Assembly (NCBI GenBank): GCA_031390755.1
Contig: JANMTS010000047.1
Span: 1-64,000 of the forward strand
Length of the DNA: 64,000 bases
DNA from: DATMER01 sp031390755
GTDB lineage: Bacteria > Acidobacteriota > Thermoanaerobaculia > Multivoradales > UBA5704
Direction of reading: 5' to 3'
The position numbers were made by a program, and so were the translations under genes. Numbering within the stretch: position 1 is the first letter of the stretch; each line of letters opens with the position of its first letter. Positions 24,049 through 33,997 of the stretch are shown here, one piece after another. The notes beneath the pieces are model-generated. The model did not search any database. It saw only the letters and a program-made list of their open reading frames with translations, and was not told where the DNA came from.

Positions 24049-27000
24049 CCCCTTCCCCGCCCTCGGACAGCCGGCTCCTGCGCCTGGCCATCGCCAAGGG
24101 GATCCTCGCCTGGGGAGACCTGGACGCGGTCGCCGATCAGGTGGCGACGCCGTCGAGTGGGATTGATGAAACGCCGCTCCAGCGGAGCGGCGTACCGGCC
24201 GAGCGGCTCTGGATCCAGGCGCTGGTCGACGCCGGCCGCCTGGACCCGGAGACCGTGGCCGTTCTGCTCGCCGAGCTGGAGGGCGAGGCCGATCCGCTGC
24301 CGCCGACGCTCGTGGCCGCTCCGCCGGGCCGGGCCGGCGCCGTGGCGTTCCCTCCCGAGCTGCGGTTCCTGAAGGACTGGCCGCGCTACCGCATCGAGCG
24401 CTTTCTCGGGGCCGGCGGCATGGGCTCGGTCTACCTCGCGACCGACCCGCAGCTCGGCCGGCAGGTGGCGCTCAAGTTCCTCCACCACAACGATCCCGCG
24501 CTGGTCGTGCGGTTCCTTCGCGAGGCGCGCGCCCAGGCCCGCGTCGAGCACTCCAACCTCTGCCCGGTCCACGAGGTCGGCGAGGTGGACGGGCGGCCGT
24601 ACATCGCCATGCAGCACATCGAGGGCAGGAGCCTCTCGGAGCTGCGCGGCAAGCTCTCCACCGAGGCCACGGTACGGCTGGTGCGCGACGTGGCCCGGGC
24701 GGTCCACGCGGCGCACCGGACCGGCCTGATCCATCGCGATCTCAAGCCCGCGAACATCCTCGTGGGCCACGACGACGCAGGAGCGCTGCATCCGTGGGTC
24801 GTGGACTTCGGCCTGGCCCAGGACCAGGGCGAGGAGGGCCTCACCCGGACCGGCCTCATCAGCGGCACCCCGGCCTACGTGTCGCCCGAGCAGGTTCAGG
24901 GCGGAGCGCTCGACCGTCGATCCGACGTCTACAGCCTGGGCGTGGTGCTCTACGAGCTGCTCGCCGGGAGCCCGCCGTTCCTGGGAGCGAACCCCGCCGC
25001 CACGCTCTTCCAGGTGATGCAGGACGAGCCCGAGCCGCTGCGGCGCCGCCAGCCCGGCATTCCGGCGGATCTGGAGACGGTCGTCCTCAAGTGCATGGAG
25101 AAGAACCCGGCCCGGCGCTACGACTCCGCCCGCGCGCTGGCCGAGGATCTCGACCGCTGGCTGGAGGGAGATCCGATCGAGGCCCGGCCCGCGGGCTGGA
25201 CCTACAGGGCCGGCAAGCGGCTGCGCAAGAACAGGGCGCTCGCGATCGTGGCCGCCGTCGCCCTGATCGCCCTCGCCGCGGCCGGGTTCGAGGTCGTCCG
25301 CACCCGCTGGCAGGCGCGGGAGAGGGCCGAGCTCGCGCAGCGCTTCGGTCAGCGGGTGGAGCGTCTGGAGTCCCGCCTGCGCATCGAGGCCTTTCTCCCC
25401 CGCCACGACGTGACCGCGGCCAAGCAGAGGCTGCGGCGGGAGCTCGAAACGATCCGCGGCGAGATGGGCCGCCTCGGACCGGTGGCCGAAGGGCCGGGCC
25501 ACTTCGCGCTCGGCCAGGGCTATCTCGCCCTCCACCAGGACGAGCTGGCCCGCGAGCATCTGGAAAACGCCTGGGAGGCGGGCGAGCGCACCCCCGAGGT
25601 CGCCGCCGCGCTCGGCCGCGTCTTTGCCTCGCTCCTCGACAAGATCCTGGCCAATCCCGGCATGACGCCGGCCCTCGATCCGGAGCAGGTCCGCCGGCAG
25701 TATCGGGAGCCGGCCCTCTCCTACCTCAAGGAGGCGGCGCGCCGCTCCCATCCTCCCGCGCCGTATCTTCTGGGGCTGATCGCCTACCATGAAGGACATC
25801 CGCGCGAGGCCGTGACCCGGGCCCGGCAGGCCTACAAGGACGATCCCTCGCTCTACGAAGCCGCCCAGCTCGAAGCCCGCGTCTACGTCAAGGCCGGCGA
25901 CGATGCCGCGGACGGCGAACGCAAGGAGGAGGCGCTCCGGCTCTACGGTCAGGCCGGAGCGATCTACCGCCAGCTCCTGGGGGTGGTGCCCAGCGACGCC
26001 ACCATCTACTCCTCCGACTGCCAGCTCCGGTCTCACCGCTTCTACGCCGAGGCGGACGCCGCCGTTCTCTCCGAGGAGCAGGTCCGGCAGGCGCTGGAGC
26101 CGTGCGTGCTGGCGCTGCAGGTCGATCCGGGGCTGAGCGAGGTCCACACCTTCAAGGCCGGGCTCTTCTGGTTGCAGGGCGACCGCAAGCAGCGCCGGGG
26201 CGGCGATCCGCGGCAGGACTTCGAGGCCGCGATCGCCGAGGCGCGCACGGCCGTCAGCCTCAACCCCCTGGACGCCCGGGCCTTCAACCACCTCGCGATC
26301 GCGAACCGGCTGCTCGCCTCGTGGCGCCTCAGCCGCGGTCTCGATCCGGGCGGAGAGCTGCGGCGGACGCTCCAGGCCGCGGAGGAGGCGGTCCGGCTTC
26401 AGCCCGAGCTGTCGAGCAATCACAACACCCTCGCCCTCGCCTGCATGGCCGTCGCCCAGGATCAGGAGGGGCGGGGCCAGGACCCGCGCCCTCTTCTCCA
26501 GCGCGCCGTGGCGAGCTACGACCGCGCCCTGGCGCTCAATCCGAAGTACCTGCCGTCGCGGATCAACCTGGGGCAGGCGTGGATCCAGCTCGCGGAGTCC
26601 GAGACCTCCCGCGGCCTCGATCCCTCGAAGTCCCTGGAGTCCGCCATCGAATCGTTCCGGGAGGCCGTCGCGCTCAGCCCGGAGTCGGCGCCCGCCCACA
26701 ACAACCTGGGCAACGCCTACCTCACCCTGGGCGAGTACCTGCTGGCCCGCGGCTCCGATCCACGGCCGCAGCTGCGCCAGGCCATGGAGAGCTATCAGCA
26801 GGCGCTGAAGGTCCGGCCGGACTATGCCTATGGCCCCTACAACCTGGCCTACACCTGGCGCCTGTTCGGGCAGGCTCTGTTCGAGCGCGGCGAGAACCCG
26901 GGTCCGGCCCTGGCTTCCGCGCGGACCCGGATCGAGGAGTCGCTGCGGATCAATCCCGAGGACGCCGACACGTTCCTGGAGCGCGGGCGGGTCGAGCTGA

Positions 27001-27449
27001 TCGCCGCCCGCTTCGACCAGCAGATCCATGGGGATCCGGCGCCGGCTCTGACCCGTTGCGGGGAAGCCCTCGACCGCGCCGCGGCGCTCAACCCGGCGGC
27101 GCCGGAGATCGACCTCGCGCAGGCGTTGCTCGCGCGCTGGCGAGCCGAGGCCGCGCTCCAGCGGAAGGAGCGCCCGAGCGAGGCGGTCCGGCTCACGATC
27201 CAGGCCGGCTTGGAGCGGGCGGACAAAGCCCTCGCCGTGAACCCCCGGGACGCGCAGGCGCTCGCCGTCCGGGGCGCCCTTCTCCACCTCGCGGCCCGGC
27301 TGGAGGCCGACCCCGCGAAGCGCGGCGCGATCGCGGCGCGCGCGGACGCCTCGCTCGACGAGGCGCTGGCGCTCAATCCGCTGCTGCGCAAGGAGTATTT
27401 CCCGCTCCGCAGAAAAGCGGGGGGCCCAAAGAAAAAAGACGGCGCGTAG
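24045..27449 (+). CDS. Transmembrane Ser/Thr protein kinase with TPR sensor region
   Basis: 1134 residues; ATG at 24045 overlaps the preceding stop (ATGA). The kinase domain spans about 113-385, with Gly loop GAGGMGSVY, ATP Lys in VALKFL (about 143), HRDLKPAN (about 229), DFGLAQ and GTPAYVSPEQ, so all catalytic residues are present. One membrane helix (ALAIVAAVALIALAAAGFEV, about 397-418) leads into a long TPR array reaching the C-terminus, probably periplasmic. It ends within a terminator hairpin. The TPR part likely senses or scaffolds partners. Confidence 0.92.
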   Translation: MTPSPPSDSRLLRLAIAKGILAWGDLDAVADQVATPSSGIDETPLQRSGVPAERLWIQALVDAGRLDPETVAVLLAELEGEADPLPPTLVAAPPGRAGAVAFPPELRFLKDWPRYRIERFLGAGGMGSVYLATDPQLGRQVALKFLHHNDPALVVRFLREARAQARVEHSNLCPVHEVGEVDGRPYIAMQHIEGRSLSELRGKLSTEATVRLVRDVARAVHAAHRTGLIHRDLKPANILVGHDDAGALHPWVVDFGLAQDQGEEGLTRTGLISGTPAYVSPEQVQGGALDRRSDVYSLGVVLYELLAGSPPFLGANPAATLFQVMQDEPEPLRRRQPGIPADLETVVLKCMEKNPARRYDSARALAEDLDRWLEGDPIEARPAGWTYRAGKRLRKNRALAIVAAVALIALAAAGFEVVRTRWQARERAELAQRFGQRVERLESRLRIEAFLPRHDVTAAKQRLRRELETIRGEMGRLGPVAEGPGHFALGQGYLALHQDELAREHLENAWEAGERTPEVAAALGRVFASLLDKILANPGMTPALDPEQVRRQYREPALSYLKEAARRSHPPAPYLLGLIAYHEGHPREAVTRARQAYKDDPSLYEAAQLEARVYVKAGDDAADGERKEEALRLYGQAGAIYRQLLGVVPSDATIYSSDCQLRSHRFYAEADAAVLSEEQVRQALEPCVLALQVDPGLSEVHTFKAGLFWLQGDRKQRRGGDPRQDFEAAIAEARTAVSLNPLDARAFNHLAIANRLLASWRLSRGLDPGGELRRTLQAAEEAVRLQPELSSNHNTLALACMAVAQDQEGRGQDPRPLLQRAVASYDRALALNPKYLPSRINLGQAWIQLAESETSRGLDPSKSLESAIESFREAVALSPESAPAHNNLGNAYLTLGEYLLARGSDPRPQLRQAMESYQQALKVRPDYAYGPYNLAYTWRLFGQALFERGENPGPALASARTRIEESLRINPEDADTFLERGRVELIAARFDQQIHGDPAPALTRCGEALDRAAALNPAAPEIDLAQALLARWRAEAALQRKERPSEAVRLTIQAGLERADKALAVNPRDAQALAVRGALLHLAARLEADPAKRGAIAARADASLDEALALNPLLRKEYFPLRRKAGGPKKKDGA

Positions 27450-27461
27450 GTCTTACGCGCC
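27428..27461 (-). terminator. Intrinsic terminator for the FOXRED2-like gene
   Basis: GGCGCGTA and TACGCGCC pair around 5 bases. On the minus strand the stem is followed by TCTTTTTTCTTT, a good intrinsic terminator for the gene ending at 27517. On the plus strand the same stem overlaps the kinase stop codon but has no T-run. Confidence 0.7.
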
Positions 27462-27516
27462 GTAGAAGAGAGACGACTCGTTGATGGCGTGAGTGTCTCG
27501 GGGAGATCTTGGGAGC

Positions 27517-29148
27517 TCAGTCCCAGCCGGTCAGCACCCGGACGCGCTCGCGCATCTGTTCCTTGAGGAACCCGCGCAGCGGCGTGAGATGCAGATCCTC
27601 GCGCTTCCACTCCCCGTGCAGATCCCCGAGCAGGTGATGCTCGGCGACGAGCAGGGGGCCGTTCCAGCGCCGGATGACCGGGTGCACAAAGGCGCTGGCA
27701 TCGGCGCGGGCATCGGCGCGGTCGGCGGCGGCCTTCGGGTTGCGGACGGCGGCGAAGGGATCGCCCTGCACCGCGCCGAGCTCCAGGGTGATCGTGTAGT
27801 AGTGGCTGCTGGCCGAGAGCTCGCTGTCCTGGATGTAGGCGAGCGGCATCTCCTCGTAGTAGCGCGCCGGGCCGCCGTTGTCCGGCATCACGATCAGGTC
27901 GTGAAGGAAGCCGTGCTGCTGCCACAGGGCGGAGCTCCTGTTGAGGCGCGCGATCATGGCGTCGAGCACTCCGCCGGACGTCGGCGTCACCTCGCGGCTC
28001 GGCCAGGCGTTGCCGTGGTCCTTCGTCTCCAGCATCCGGAACAGGGCGCGGGTGTTGTAACGGAAGCCGTGGATGAAGCCCGACGTGGTCTTCCGGTAGT
28101 CGCGCGACTGGGTGATGGTGCCGGCGAAGTACATCCCGGGCACGTTGACCGACTCCCACTCGCAGGTGAGCGACGGGAAGCGGTCGTTGACCGTCAGCTC
28201 GGGACGGCAGTCCTTGTCGAAGAAGGAGTTGTCGAAGCGGAAGCCGGCGCAGACGATCACCCGGTCGTAGACCAGATCCTCGACCTCGCCCGCGGCGTGG
28301 GTGTAGCGCACGCGGACCGACAGCCTGCCGTCCGGGCGGCGCTCCATGAATTCCATGGAGGCGTTGAGGACCGCGTTCTGGGACTTGAGCTGGTAGGTGT
28401 CGAGGAAGTTGTTGTTCACCGCCCGGAGGTGGCCCACGAAGTGGGACTGCCAGGCCAGGCGCACCGGATTCGGGCTCAGCACGTGAATCAGCGCCGTGGT
28501 CTCGATCAGGTTGTCGGCGGTCTCGAAAGCCGAGTTGCCCTTGCCGACCACCAGCACGCGCTGGTTGACGAAGTCCCCGGGATCGACGGAGACCGTGGTG
28601 TAGACCTCGGCTTCGTCGATGCCCGGCACGTCCGGGATGACCGGCCTGGTGACGCCCGACGCGACGATCAGCCGCCGGCAGGTGAAGGTCTCGCCTTGCG
28701 CGCTGGTGAGGCGGAAGCCCTCGGAGTGATCGGCGCGGTCAGCGCGGCCGGCGGGGCTCAGCCTCGACACCCGGACGATCTCGGTGTTGCAGCGGAGGTT
28801 CAGGGCGAAGCTCTCCGCGTAGTCCTCCAGGTACTCGACCATCTGGTCGGCCGCGGGAAAGTACTTCGTGCTGTATTCCTTGAAGGGAAGCTGGGCGTCG
28901 TCGCTCAGCAGGGAGTTCCAGTCGAACCGAAGGTTGACCTCCGGGTCGTCATGGCCGGTGTAGACCTTGTTGGTCGAGATCAGCGTGCGGTGGCGGGGGT
29001 ACCTGCGGAAGAACTCCCCGGGGCCTTCTCCTCTTTCGAGGATCAGATAGCTGCGGCCGGCTCGCGAGAGATGGTGTCCGAGTTGCAATCCTGCGGGGCC
29101 ACCGCCGAGAATGATGGACTCGAAGTCGACACTGACGTCGTCAACCAT
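27517..29148 (-). CDS. FAD-dependent oxidoreductase, FOXRED2-like
   Basis: 543 residues; ATG at 29148 has GGGGGAGG upstream and the FAD loop follows at once (ILGGGPAGLQLGHHL). RYPRHRTLISTNKVYTGHDD and LRFDWNSLL are hallmark segments shared with animal FOXRED2 and related bacterial flavoproteins. VLVVGKGNSAFETADNL is the second, NAD(P)H-binding Rossmann loop. It is likely a flavin monooxygenase or reductase of unknown substrate. The next gene, an NRPS-like protein, diverges from it, so a natural-product link is possible but weak. Confidence 0.85.
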   Translation of the reverse strand: MVDDVSVDFESIILGGGPAGLQLGHHLSRAGRSYLILERGEGPGEFFRRYPRHRTLISTNKVYTGHDDPEVNLRFDWNSLLSDDAQLPFKEYSTKYFPAADQMVEYLEDYAESFALNLRCNTEIVRVSRLSPAGRADRADHSEGFRLTSAQGETFTCRRLIVASGVTRPVIPDVPGIDEAEVYTTVSVDPGDFVNQRVLVVGKGNSAFETADNLIETTALIHVLSPNPVRLAWQSHFVGHLRAVNNNFLDTYQLKSQNAVLNASMEFMERRPDGRLSVRVRYTHAAGEVEDLVYDRVIVCAGFRFDNSFFDKDCRPELTVNDRFPSLTCEWESVNVPGMYFAGTITQSRDYRKTTSGFIHGFRYNTRALFRMLETKDHGNAWPSREVTPTSGGVLDAMIARLNRSSALWQQHGFLHDLIVMPDNGGPARYYEEMPLAYIQDSELSASSHYYTITLELGAVQGDPFAAVRNPKAAADRADARADASAFVHPVIRRWNGPLLVAEHHLLGDLHGEWKREDLHLTPLRGFLKEQMRERVRVLTGWD

Positions 29149-29257
29149 GCCTGCCTCCCCCCGTAAATTCATCAAGAGACCTTCATTGGGCAAAAGCCCG
29201 TGATGCAATCCAAGTGCGGAGTCTCGCGAGAACCGTGACACCCTTTGTGCATTCTCT

Positions 29258-31468
29258 ATGATTCCAACCCCTCCGATCATTCCGATCGCACCCCTCGATC
29301 CAGCCGCCCTGGCCCGCAGCCTGCGCCTGCCGCCCTCGGCGCTACGGATCGTCGATCTGTCGGTCCTCCCCGCCTCCCTGCGAGAGACCGAGGCCGGCGC
29401 CTGGACTCTCAGGGCCGGCGCGCTCGACATCCCGCCCCGGCTCCGCGTGAAGGTGGAGGTGCTGCCCTCCGAGCCCGGGGACGCTTCCGGCGAGATGGAC
29501 TGGCTGGTGTTCGGTCCGGAGCTTCCCCGCCGGGTCGAGGAGAAGATCTACGCCTCGCCGCTGGAGTACTGGGCCGACCGCATGCCCGAAATGCCTGTGG
29601 AGCCCGCGCTGGCCATTCCGCCGGCCTCCCCGGTATCGGCGATATCGCCGCCGTCCCTCCGGCGCCGGCTGTCGGAGCTTGACGCCGAGACCTGGGGCGA
29701 GCTGCGGGCGCGGGCCGGCTGGGCGGGAGTCACTCCCGCCGCCCTGCTGCTCGCCGCGCTGGCCGACGCTCTCGCCGCGTGGAGCGCCGCGGTCCGGTTC
29801 ACGGCCGAGCTTCAGGTGACCGGCACCCGCGGCGGACTCTGGGTGCCCCTGGCGCTCGACGGGGCCGCGCCCGGAACGTTCGAGGAGCGCGCCCGGGCGA
29901 TGCAGGAGCGCCTCCGCCGCGACCTGGCCTACCCGCTCCCCGGCTCCATCCGGCCGGAGGGCCTCGCCCCGATGACCGTGTCCGCCGCCTTGCCGCCGAA
30001 GCTCTTCCGGGAAGACGGGGCCCAGAGCGACGACGACGCGACCGGCACCTTCGACGAGCCGCGAAGGCGGCCCGGGTCCGCCAGGGGCTCGCGGGTCCGC
30101 GAGCCGTTCCTGCTCCGCTTCCAGGCCGCCGAGCGGGAAGGCGGGCTCCTCCTGTTCTGGGATGCGGCCGAGGCCGATCTGGCTCCGGGCGTGGTCGACG
30201 CCCTGACGGGCGCCATGCGCGACCTGCTCCGGCGCCTCTCCACCGGACCGTCCTGGCGGGAGGTGCGCCGGCGCCTGATCCCGGCACACCAGGTCGCTCG
30301 CATGGTGATTCTCAACACCACCGGCTCGCCCCTTCCAGAGCCCTACCCCTACGAGCTGTTCGCCTCTCGCGCCCGTCAGCAGCCGGAGGCGGTCGCGGTA
30401 ACAGGCCACGGCGGCCGCGGCGCCTCCGACGGCGCCACCTACGGCGAGTTGCTCCGGGCTGCAAACCGCCTCGCGCATCGACTCCAGAAGGCCGGCGCTC
30501 GCCGCAACTCGCCGGTGGCGGTGGTTCTGGAACCAGGACCGGACGCGGTGGCGGCCCTCTTCGGCGTGCTCGCCGCGGGCGCCGCCTGCCTTCCCGTCGA
30601 CCCCGAGTGGCCGCCGGACCGCTTCCGTTCCTTCCTGGAGCATGGGCGCATCGAGCTGGCCGTGACCCGCGAAGGGCTCGCGGAGACGCTCGACTGGCCC
30701 GAGGAGATCGCGGGGGTGATGATCGAGGAATCCCCTGCCGAAGATCTGCCGGACGGCCCGCCGGTGGTGCCTTCCGCCTCGCCCAAGGATCTCGCCTTCC
30801 TGCTCTCGGGCCCCGAGGGGGCCGTGATGCTGGAGAGCCGCGGCGTGGCCAACCTGGCCGTCGACCTGGCGAGCCGCTTCGGAATCGGCCCCGGCGACCG
30901 GACGCTCGCCCTCTCCCCCTTGACGGAGGGAGCCGCCCTGTTCGAGATCCTTGCCACGCTCAGCGCAGGCGGAACCCTGGTGGTGCCGAGCACGAAACCC
31001 GCGGCAGGAATCTCCGTTCTCGCCGTGACGCCCGACCGCGTCGAGGCCCGGCTCGCCGTGCTGCCAGGCCCTCCCCGGGTTCTCCTGGTGATCGGCGGTC
31101 CGCTTCCGGCTCTCCCGGCCGGCCTGGCGGAATCGCTCCGGCGGGCGGGGACGAGAGTCGCCGAGCTTCGGGGATCCCTGGAGACCTCGGTCTGGACGGC
31201 CGTCCACGAAGGCACGGAGGAGCCGGGCTCCTTCGGCCAGCCGCTCTCCAATCAGACCGTCCACGTGCTGGACGGCCGGATGGAGCTGCGGCCGTTCTGG
31301 ATGGAAGGGGATCTCTACCTGGGAGGCATCGGGCTCGCCCGCGGCTACTGGCGCGACTCCGCCCGCAGCGCAGCGCGCTTCGTGATCCATCCCGACACCG
31401 GCGAGCGGCTGTTCCGGACCGGCCTCCGGGCGCGCTGGGTTCCCGAAGGCCGGATCGAGCTCGTTTGA
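29258..31468 (+). CDS. Stand-alone degenerate NRPS adenylation-type protein
   Basis: 736 residues. From about 355 an adenylation domain is recognisable: ARQQPEAVAVTG, TYGELLRAANRLAHRLQ (A1-A2 region), VLAAGAACLPVDPEWPPDR, then YLGGIGLARGYW and ERLFRTGLRARWVPEGRIEL (A6-A7). The key A3 loop (TSGSTGxPKG) is replaced by LLSGPEGAVMLESRG. The A5 NxYGPTE is lost, and the protein ends before the A8-A10 lysine part. The N-terminal 350 residues look like a worn condensation-type domain. Probably catalytically dead. Confidence 0.7.
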   Translation: MIPTPPIIPIAPLDPAALARSLRLPPSALRIVDLSVLPASLRETEAGAWTLRAGALDIPPRLRVKVEVLPSEPGDASGEMDWLVFGPELPRRVEEKIYASPLEYWADRMPEMPVEPALAIPPASPVSAISPPSLRRRLSELDAETWGELRARAGWAGVTPAALLLAALADALAAWSAAVRFTAELQVTGTRGGLWVPLALDGAAPGTFEERARAMQERLRRDLAYPLPGSIRPEGLAPMTVSAALPPKLFREDGAQSDDDATGTFDEPRRRPGSARGSRVREPFLLRFQAAEREGGLLLFWDAAEADLAPGVVDALTGAMRDLLRRLSTGPSWREVRRRLIPAHQVARMVILNTTGSPLPEPYPYELFASRARQQPEAVAVTGHGGRGASDGATYGELLRAANRLAHRLQKAGARRNSPVAVVLEPGPDAVAALFGVLAAGAACLPVDPEWPPDRFRSFLEHGRIELAVTREGLAETLDWPEEIAGVMIEESPAEDLPDGPPVVPSASPKDLAFLLSGPEGAVMLESRGVANLAVDLASRFGIGPGDRTLALSPLTEGAALFEILATLSAGGTLVVPSTKPAAGISVLAVTPDRVEARLAVLPGPPRVLLVIGGPLPALPAGLAESLRRAGTRVAELRGSLETSVWTAVHEGTEEPGSFGQPLSNQTVHVLDGRMELRPFWMEGDLYLGGIGLARGYWRDSARSAARFVIHPDTGERLFRTGLRARWVPEGRIELV

Positions 31469-31474
31469 GTCTCC

Positions 31475-32599
31475 CTACGCCTGGAGAGCCTGCAGCCGGG
31501 CGGAGAGATCCATCAGCTCGCCTCGCGACGCGGGGCGGCGCTCGGCCAGCTCGCGCAGGCCGGTGACGATCGCGGTGATCGCAGCGGTCCCGGCTCCCGG
31601 CCCGCCCAGCGCTTCCAGCTGTTCGACGAAAGCGAGCACCTCGTTGCGGGCGGCGGGCCGGCGCTGGGCGAGGTCGCGCAGGTCGGCCAGCAGACCCGGG
31701 AACCCGCCGCCATTGCCCCCGCCGCCGCCGTCGCCGCCTTCCGGCCTGTCGCCGACGATCTGCCGGATCGTCTCCGGCCACTCGTCCTCGGGGTCCTCGT
31801 CGAAGCCGTAGGTGTCCTCCGCCCCTCGCCAGGTGGCGCGCCGCTGGCAGCGCAGGTTGTCGCTCCCCTCGATCGAGGTGAGCCAGGCGGTGAAGTTCTC
31901 CCCTTCCCGGCGGACCGACACGGGCCAGCGGAGCTTCGGCAGCTCGTTCGACTGGCGGGCGCCGCCCAGGTTGTCCCCGGCGTGCAGAAGCTTGTCCGCG
32001 AAGAACAGGCCGAGCATGTCGAGGTGGTCGGACGGCCAGAGGCGCTTCACCCGGCCCGACTCGACGGCCTCGAACAGCTCGTCGCGGAGCTTGCAGCGGC
32101 CGGAGTACTTCTTGCCCGGCAGAGGCTCCGGCCAGGCCCGCGCTCCCGGCGCCACGATCCCCTGGCGCGTCGAGAAGCGGCGGCAGATCGCGTGATGGTG
32201 CCGCAGCCACCGGCCGGTGACCGCCATCAGCTTCCCGCTCGCCTCCGGATTCGACTCGCGCACCGTCCACCCCAGCCAGCGCAGGCCGAGCACGGCCGTG
32301 ATCCACCACTGGCTGTGCGAGGGGGAGAGCTGCTCGTTGGCCCGTCCGCGGGTCATGAACCCGCCCTCGATCTGGTTGTCGAAGAACTGGACGACTCCCT
32401 TGAGCTCCTCGTCGCGCTGCTCCGGCGTCCCCTTCTCCAACGCCCAGGTGAGGCGGGCCGTGCGGGCAAGCAGCTCGTGGTTCGGCGTGCCCCCGGACGG
32501 GCTGTCCGGACCTCGCGGCCCCCCCGGAATCCGGTCCGGATAGTCACCGTCCAGGATCATGTCTCGCCACTTGCGGGTGATCCCCTTCTCATATCCCAT
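31475..32599 (-). CDS. Hypothetical protein
   Basis: 374 residues, cytoplasmic, no signal or membrane helix. The N-terminal two thirds are rich in Trp and charged residues (KWRDMILDGDYPDRIPGG, SPSHSQWWITAVLGLRWLG). After a Gly run (GGDGGGGGNGGG) come two similar C-terminal segments (LLADLRDLAQRRPAARNEVL and IVTGLRELAERRPASRGELM), an internal helical repeat. No family is recognised. ATG at 32599 has GGAGCC about 7 bases upstream. It is divergent from the ECF sigma gene. Confidence 0.6.
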   Translation of the reverse strand: MGYEKGITRKWRDMILDGDYPDRIPGGPRGPDSPSGGTPNHELLARTARLTWALEKGTPEQRDEELKGVVQFFDNQIEGGFMTRGRANEQLSPSHSQWWITAVLGLRWLGWTVRESNPEASGKLMAVTGRWLRHHHAICRRFSTRQGIVAPGARAWPEPLPGKKYSGRCKLRDELFEAVESGRVKRLWPSDHLDMLGLFFADKLLHAGDNLGGARQSNELPKLRWPVSVRREGENFTAWLTSIEGSDNLRCQRRATWRGAEDTYGFDEDPEDEWPETIRQIVGDRPEGGDGGGGGNGGGFPGLLADLRDLAQRRPAARNEVLAFVEQLEALGGPGAGTAAITAIVTGLRELAERRPASRGELMDLSARLQALQA

Positions 32600-32702
32600 G
32601 GCTGGCTCCTTGGTTTCCTGAAGTCTATCCTCTATATCTAAGAAATAAGACGGACTTGACCGCCAGAGGCCCTCAACGTAGTAGGCTATCGTTCATTCCG
32701 GC

Positions 32703-33251
32703 ATGGACGAAACCGCTGACACCCCCCTGCGGCTTTCCCACGACGAGCTGGCGCTGATCCGCGCCGCTCTCGTGAAGGCCGTCAAACGCGCCTGCCCGGC
32801 CTGGTTGGCCGACAGCGCCGACGACCTCGTGCAGATCGCCTTCGAACGGGTCCACAAGCTCCTCCGTGAGGGAAATGCGCAGCTCTCTACGTCTTACCTC
32901 AGGAAGGTGGCCTACAGCGTCGTGGTGGACGAGATCCGGAGGAGGAGGAGGCGCAACGAGGTCTCGATCGACCCGGACAACGGCGGTCAGGACCCGGTCT
33001 TCGATCTCTCTTCAGGAGCTCCGGACCCGGAGACGCGGGCCGGCGGACGGGAGATCGGAAGCGCGATCCGCAACTGCCTCGGCCACCTCGTAGGCCCCCG
33101 ACGCTCGGCTGTGACGCTTCACCTGATGGGTCACACCGTCCCCGAGATCGGGCGCCTGCTGGGCTGGGAAGGCAAGAAGGCCGACAACCTCGTGTACCGG
33201 GGAATGGCGGATTTGCGGGAATGTTTGGAATCCAAGGGGGTGCGTCCATGA
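32703..33251 (+). CDS. ECF-type sigma factor
   Basis: 182 residues. Region 2 is in ADDLVQIAFERVHKLL and YLRKVAYSVVVDEIRRRRRR, and region 4 in MGHTVPEIGRLLGWEGKKAD and YRGMADLREC, a helix-turn-helix. It directs RNA polymerase to a small regulon. The stop overlaps the anti-sigma start (ATGA), so the pair is co-translated. The CHAT protease cluster lies 5 kb downstream and is a possible target, but I could not identify a shared promoter motif. Confidence 0.88.
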   Translation: MDETADTPLRLSHDELALIRAALVKAVKRACPAWLADSADDLVQIAFERVHKLLREGNAQLSTSYLRKVAYSVVVDEIRRRRRRNEVSIDPDNGGQDPVFDLSSGAPDPETRAGGREIGSAIRNCLGHLVGPRRSAVTLHLMGHTVPEIGRLLGWEGKKADNLVYRGMADLRECLESKGVRP

Positions 33252-33991
33252 CAACTCAAGCTGCAACCGAGGAGCTGGCGCGTCTGCGCGCCGCGTTTAC
33301 CGGGGCCGCCGCGCCTCCCCCGCCGATCACCGCTGGATCGGCGCGGGAGGCCGATTCCTGTCCGCCACCGGACCGGATCTGGCTGGGCGTCCGCGGCGAG
33401 CTTCCGCCGGACGAGCTGCGCAGCCTTCTCGACCATGTCGCCACCTGCCAGGCCTGTGTCGAGGATTGGCGCATCGCCAAGGAATTCGAAGCGGAGTCGG
33501 GCACCGGAGAGAGTCTCGGCCCGGAGGAGGAGATCCCGCACGCGCAGCCGCGGCGCGTCGAGCATTCCCGGTGGTCCCGCCTCCAGTCCAGGTTTGCCGC
33601 CGCAGCGGCGGTCGTTCTCGTCTCCGCAGTCGGGTTCCAGGTCTACACGGCAACCCGACCCATGCCGATCGACCGGTCCGGCTCCCCTACCAGCCCCAGG
33701 GTGGAGTCGGTTCTGAAGTCCGACTCCGCGCTCCCCCGCGAGCGCTTCGTCGTCTCCTGGAAACCCGTCAGCGACGCTGTTTCGTATACCTTCGTAGCGT
33801 CCCGCCCCGAGGAGATGAACCAGCTCTTCACCAAGGACATCGCTCAGGACATCGCGTCGCCCCAGGTTCAGATTCCCGCCGAGGCCCTGGCGGGTTTGCG
33901 ATCCGGCGACAGCGTGCTGTGCTTGGTCAAGGCGTACTCCAGCGACGGGTTCGAGCTGGCGAGCAAGACCATTACGGTCGTCGTGCAGTAG
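33248..33991 (+). CDS. Membrane anti-sigma factor
   Basis: 247 residues. The cytoplasmic part holds LRSLLDHVATCQACVEDW, a His-x3-Cys-x2-Cys zinc-type anti-sigma motif. One membrane helix (FAAAAAVVLVSAVGFQVYTA, about 116-135) follows, then a periplasmic fibronectin-like domain (FVVSWKPVSDAVSYTFVA ... CLVKAYSSDGFEL). It should hold the sigma factor until an envelope signal arrives. Translationally coupled to the sigma gene. Confidence 0.8.
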   Translation: MTTQAATEELARLRAAFTGAAAPPPPITAGSAREADSCPPPDRIWLGVRGELPPDELRSLLDHVATCQACVEDWRIAKEFEAESGTGESLGPEEEIPHAQPRRVEHSRWSRLQSRFAAAAAVVLVSAVGFQVYTATRPMPIDRSGSPTSPRVESVLKSDSALPRERFVVSWKPVSDAVSYTFVASRPEEMNQLFTKDIAQDIASPQVQIPAEALAGLRSGDSVLCLVKAYSSDGFELASKTITVVVQ

Positions 33992-33997
33992 CACTGG

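Noticed and set aside
23634..27287. 1217-codon open frame antisense to the kinase gene
   Set aside because: Low-complexity antisense frame caused by high GC; no domains, no start context.
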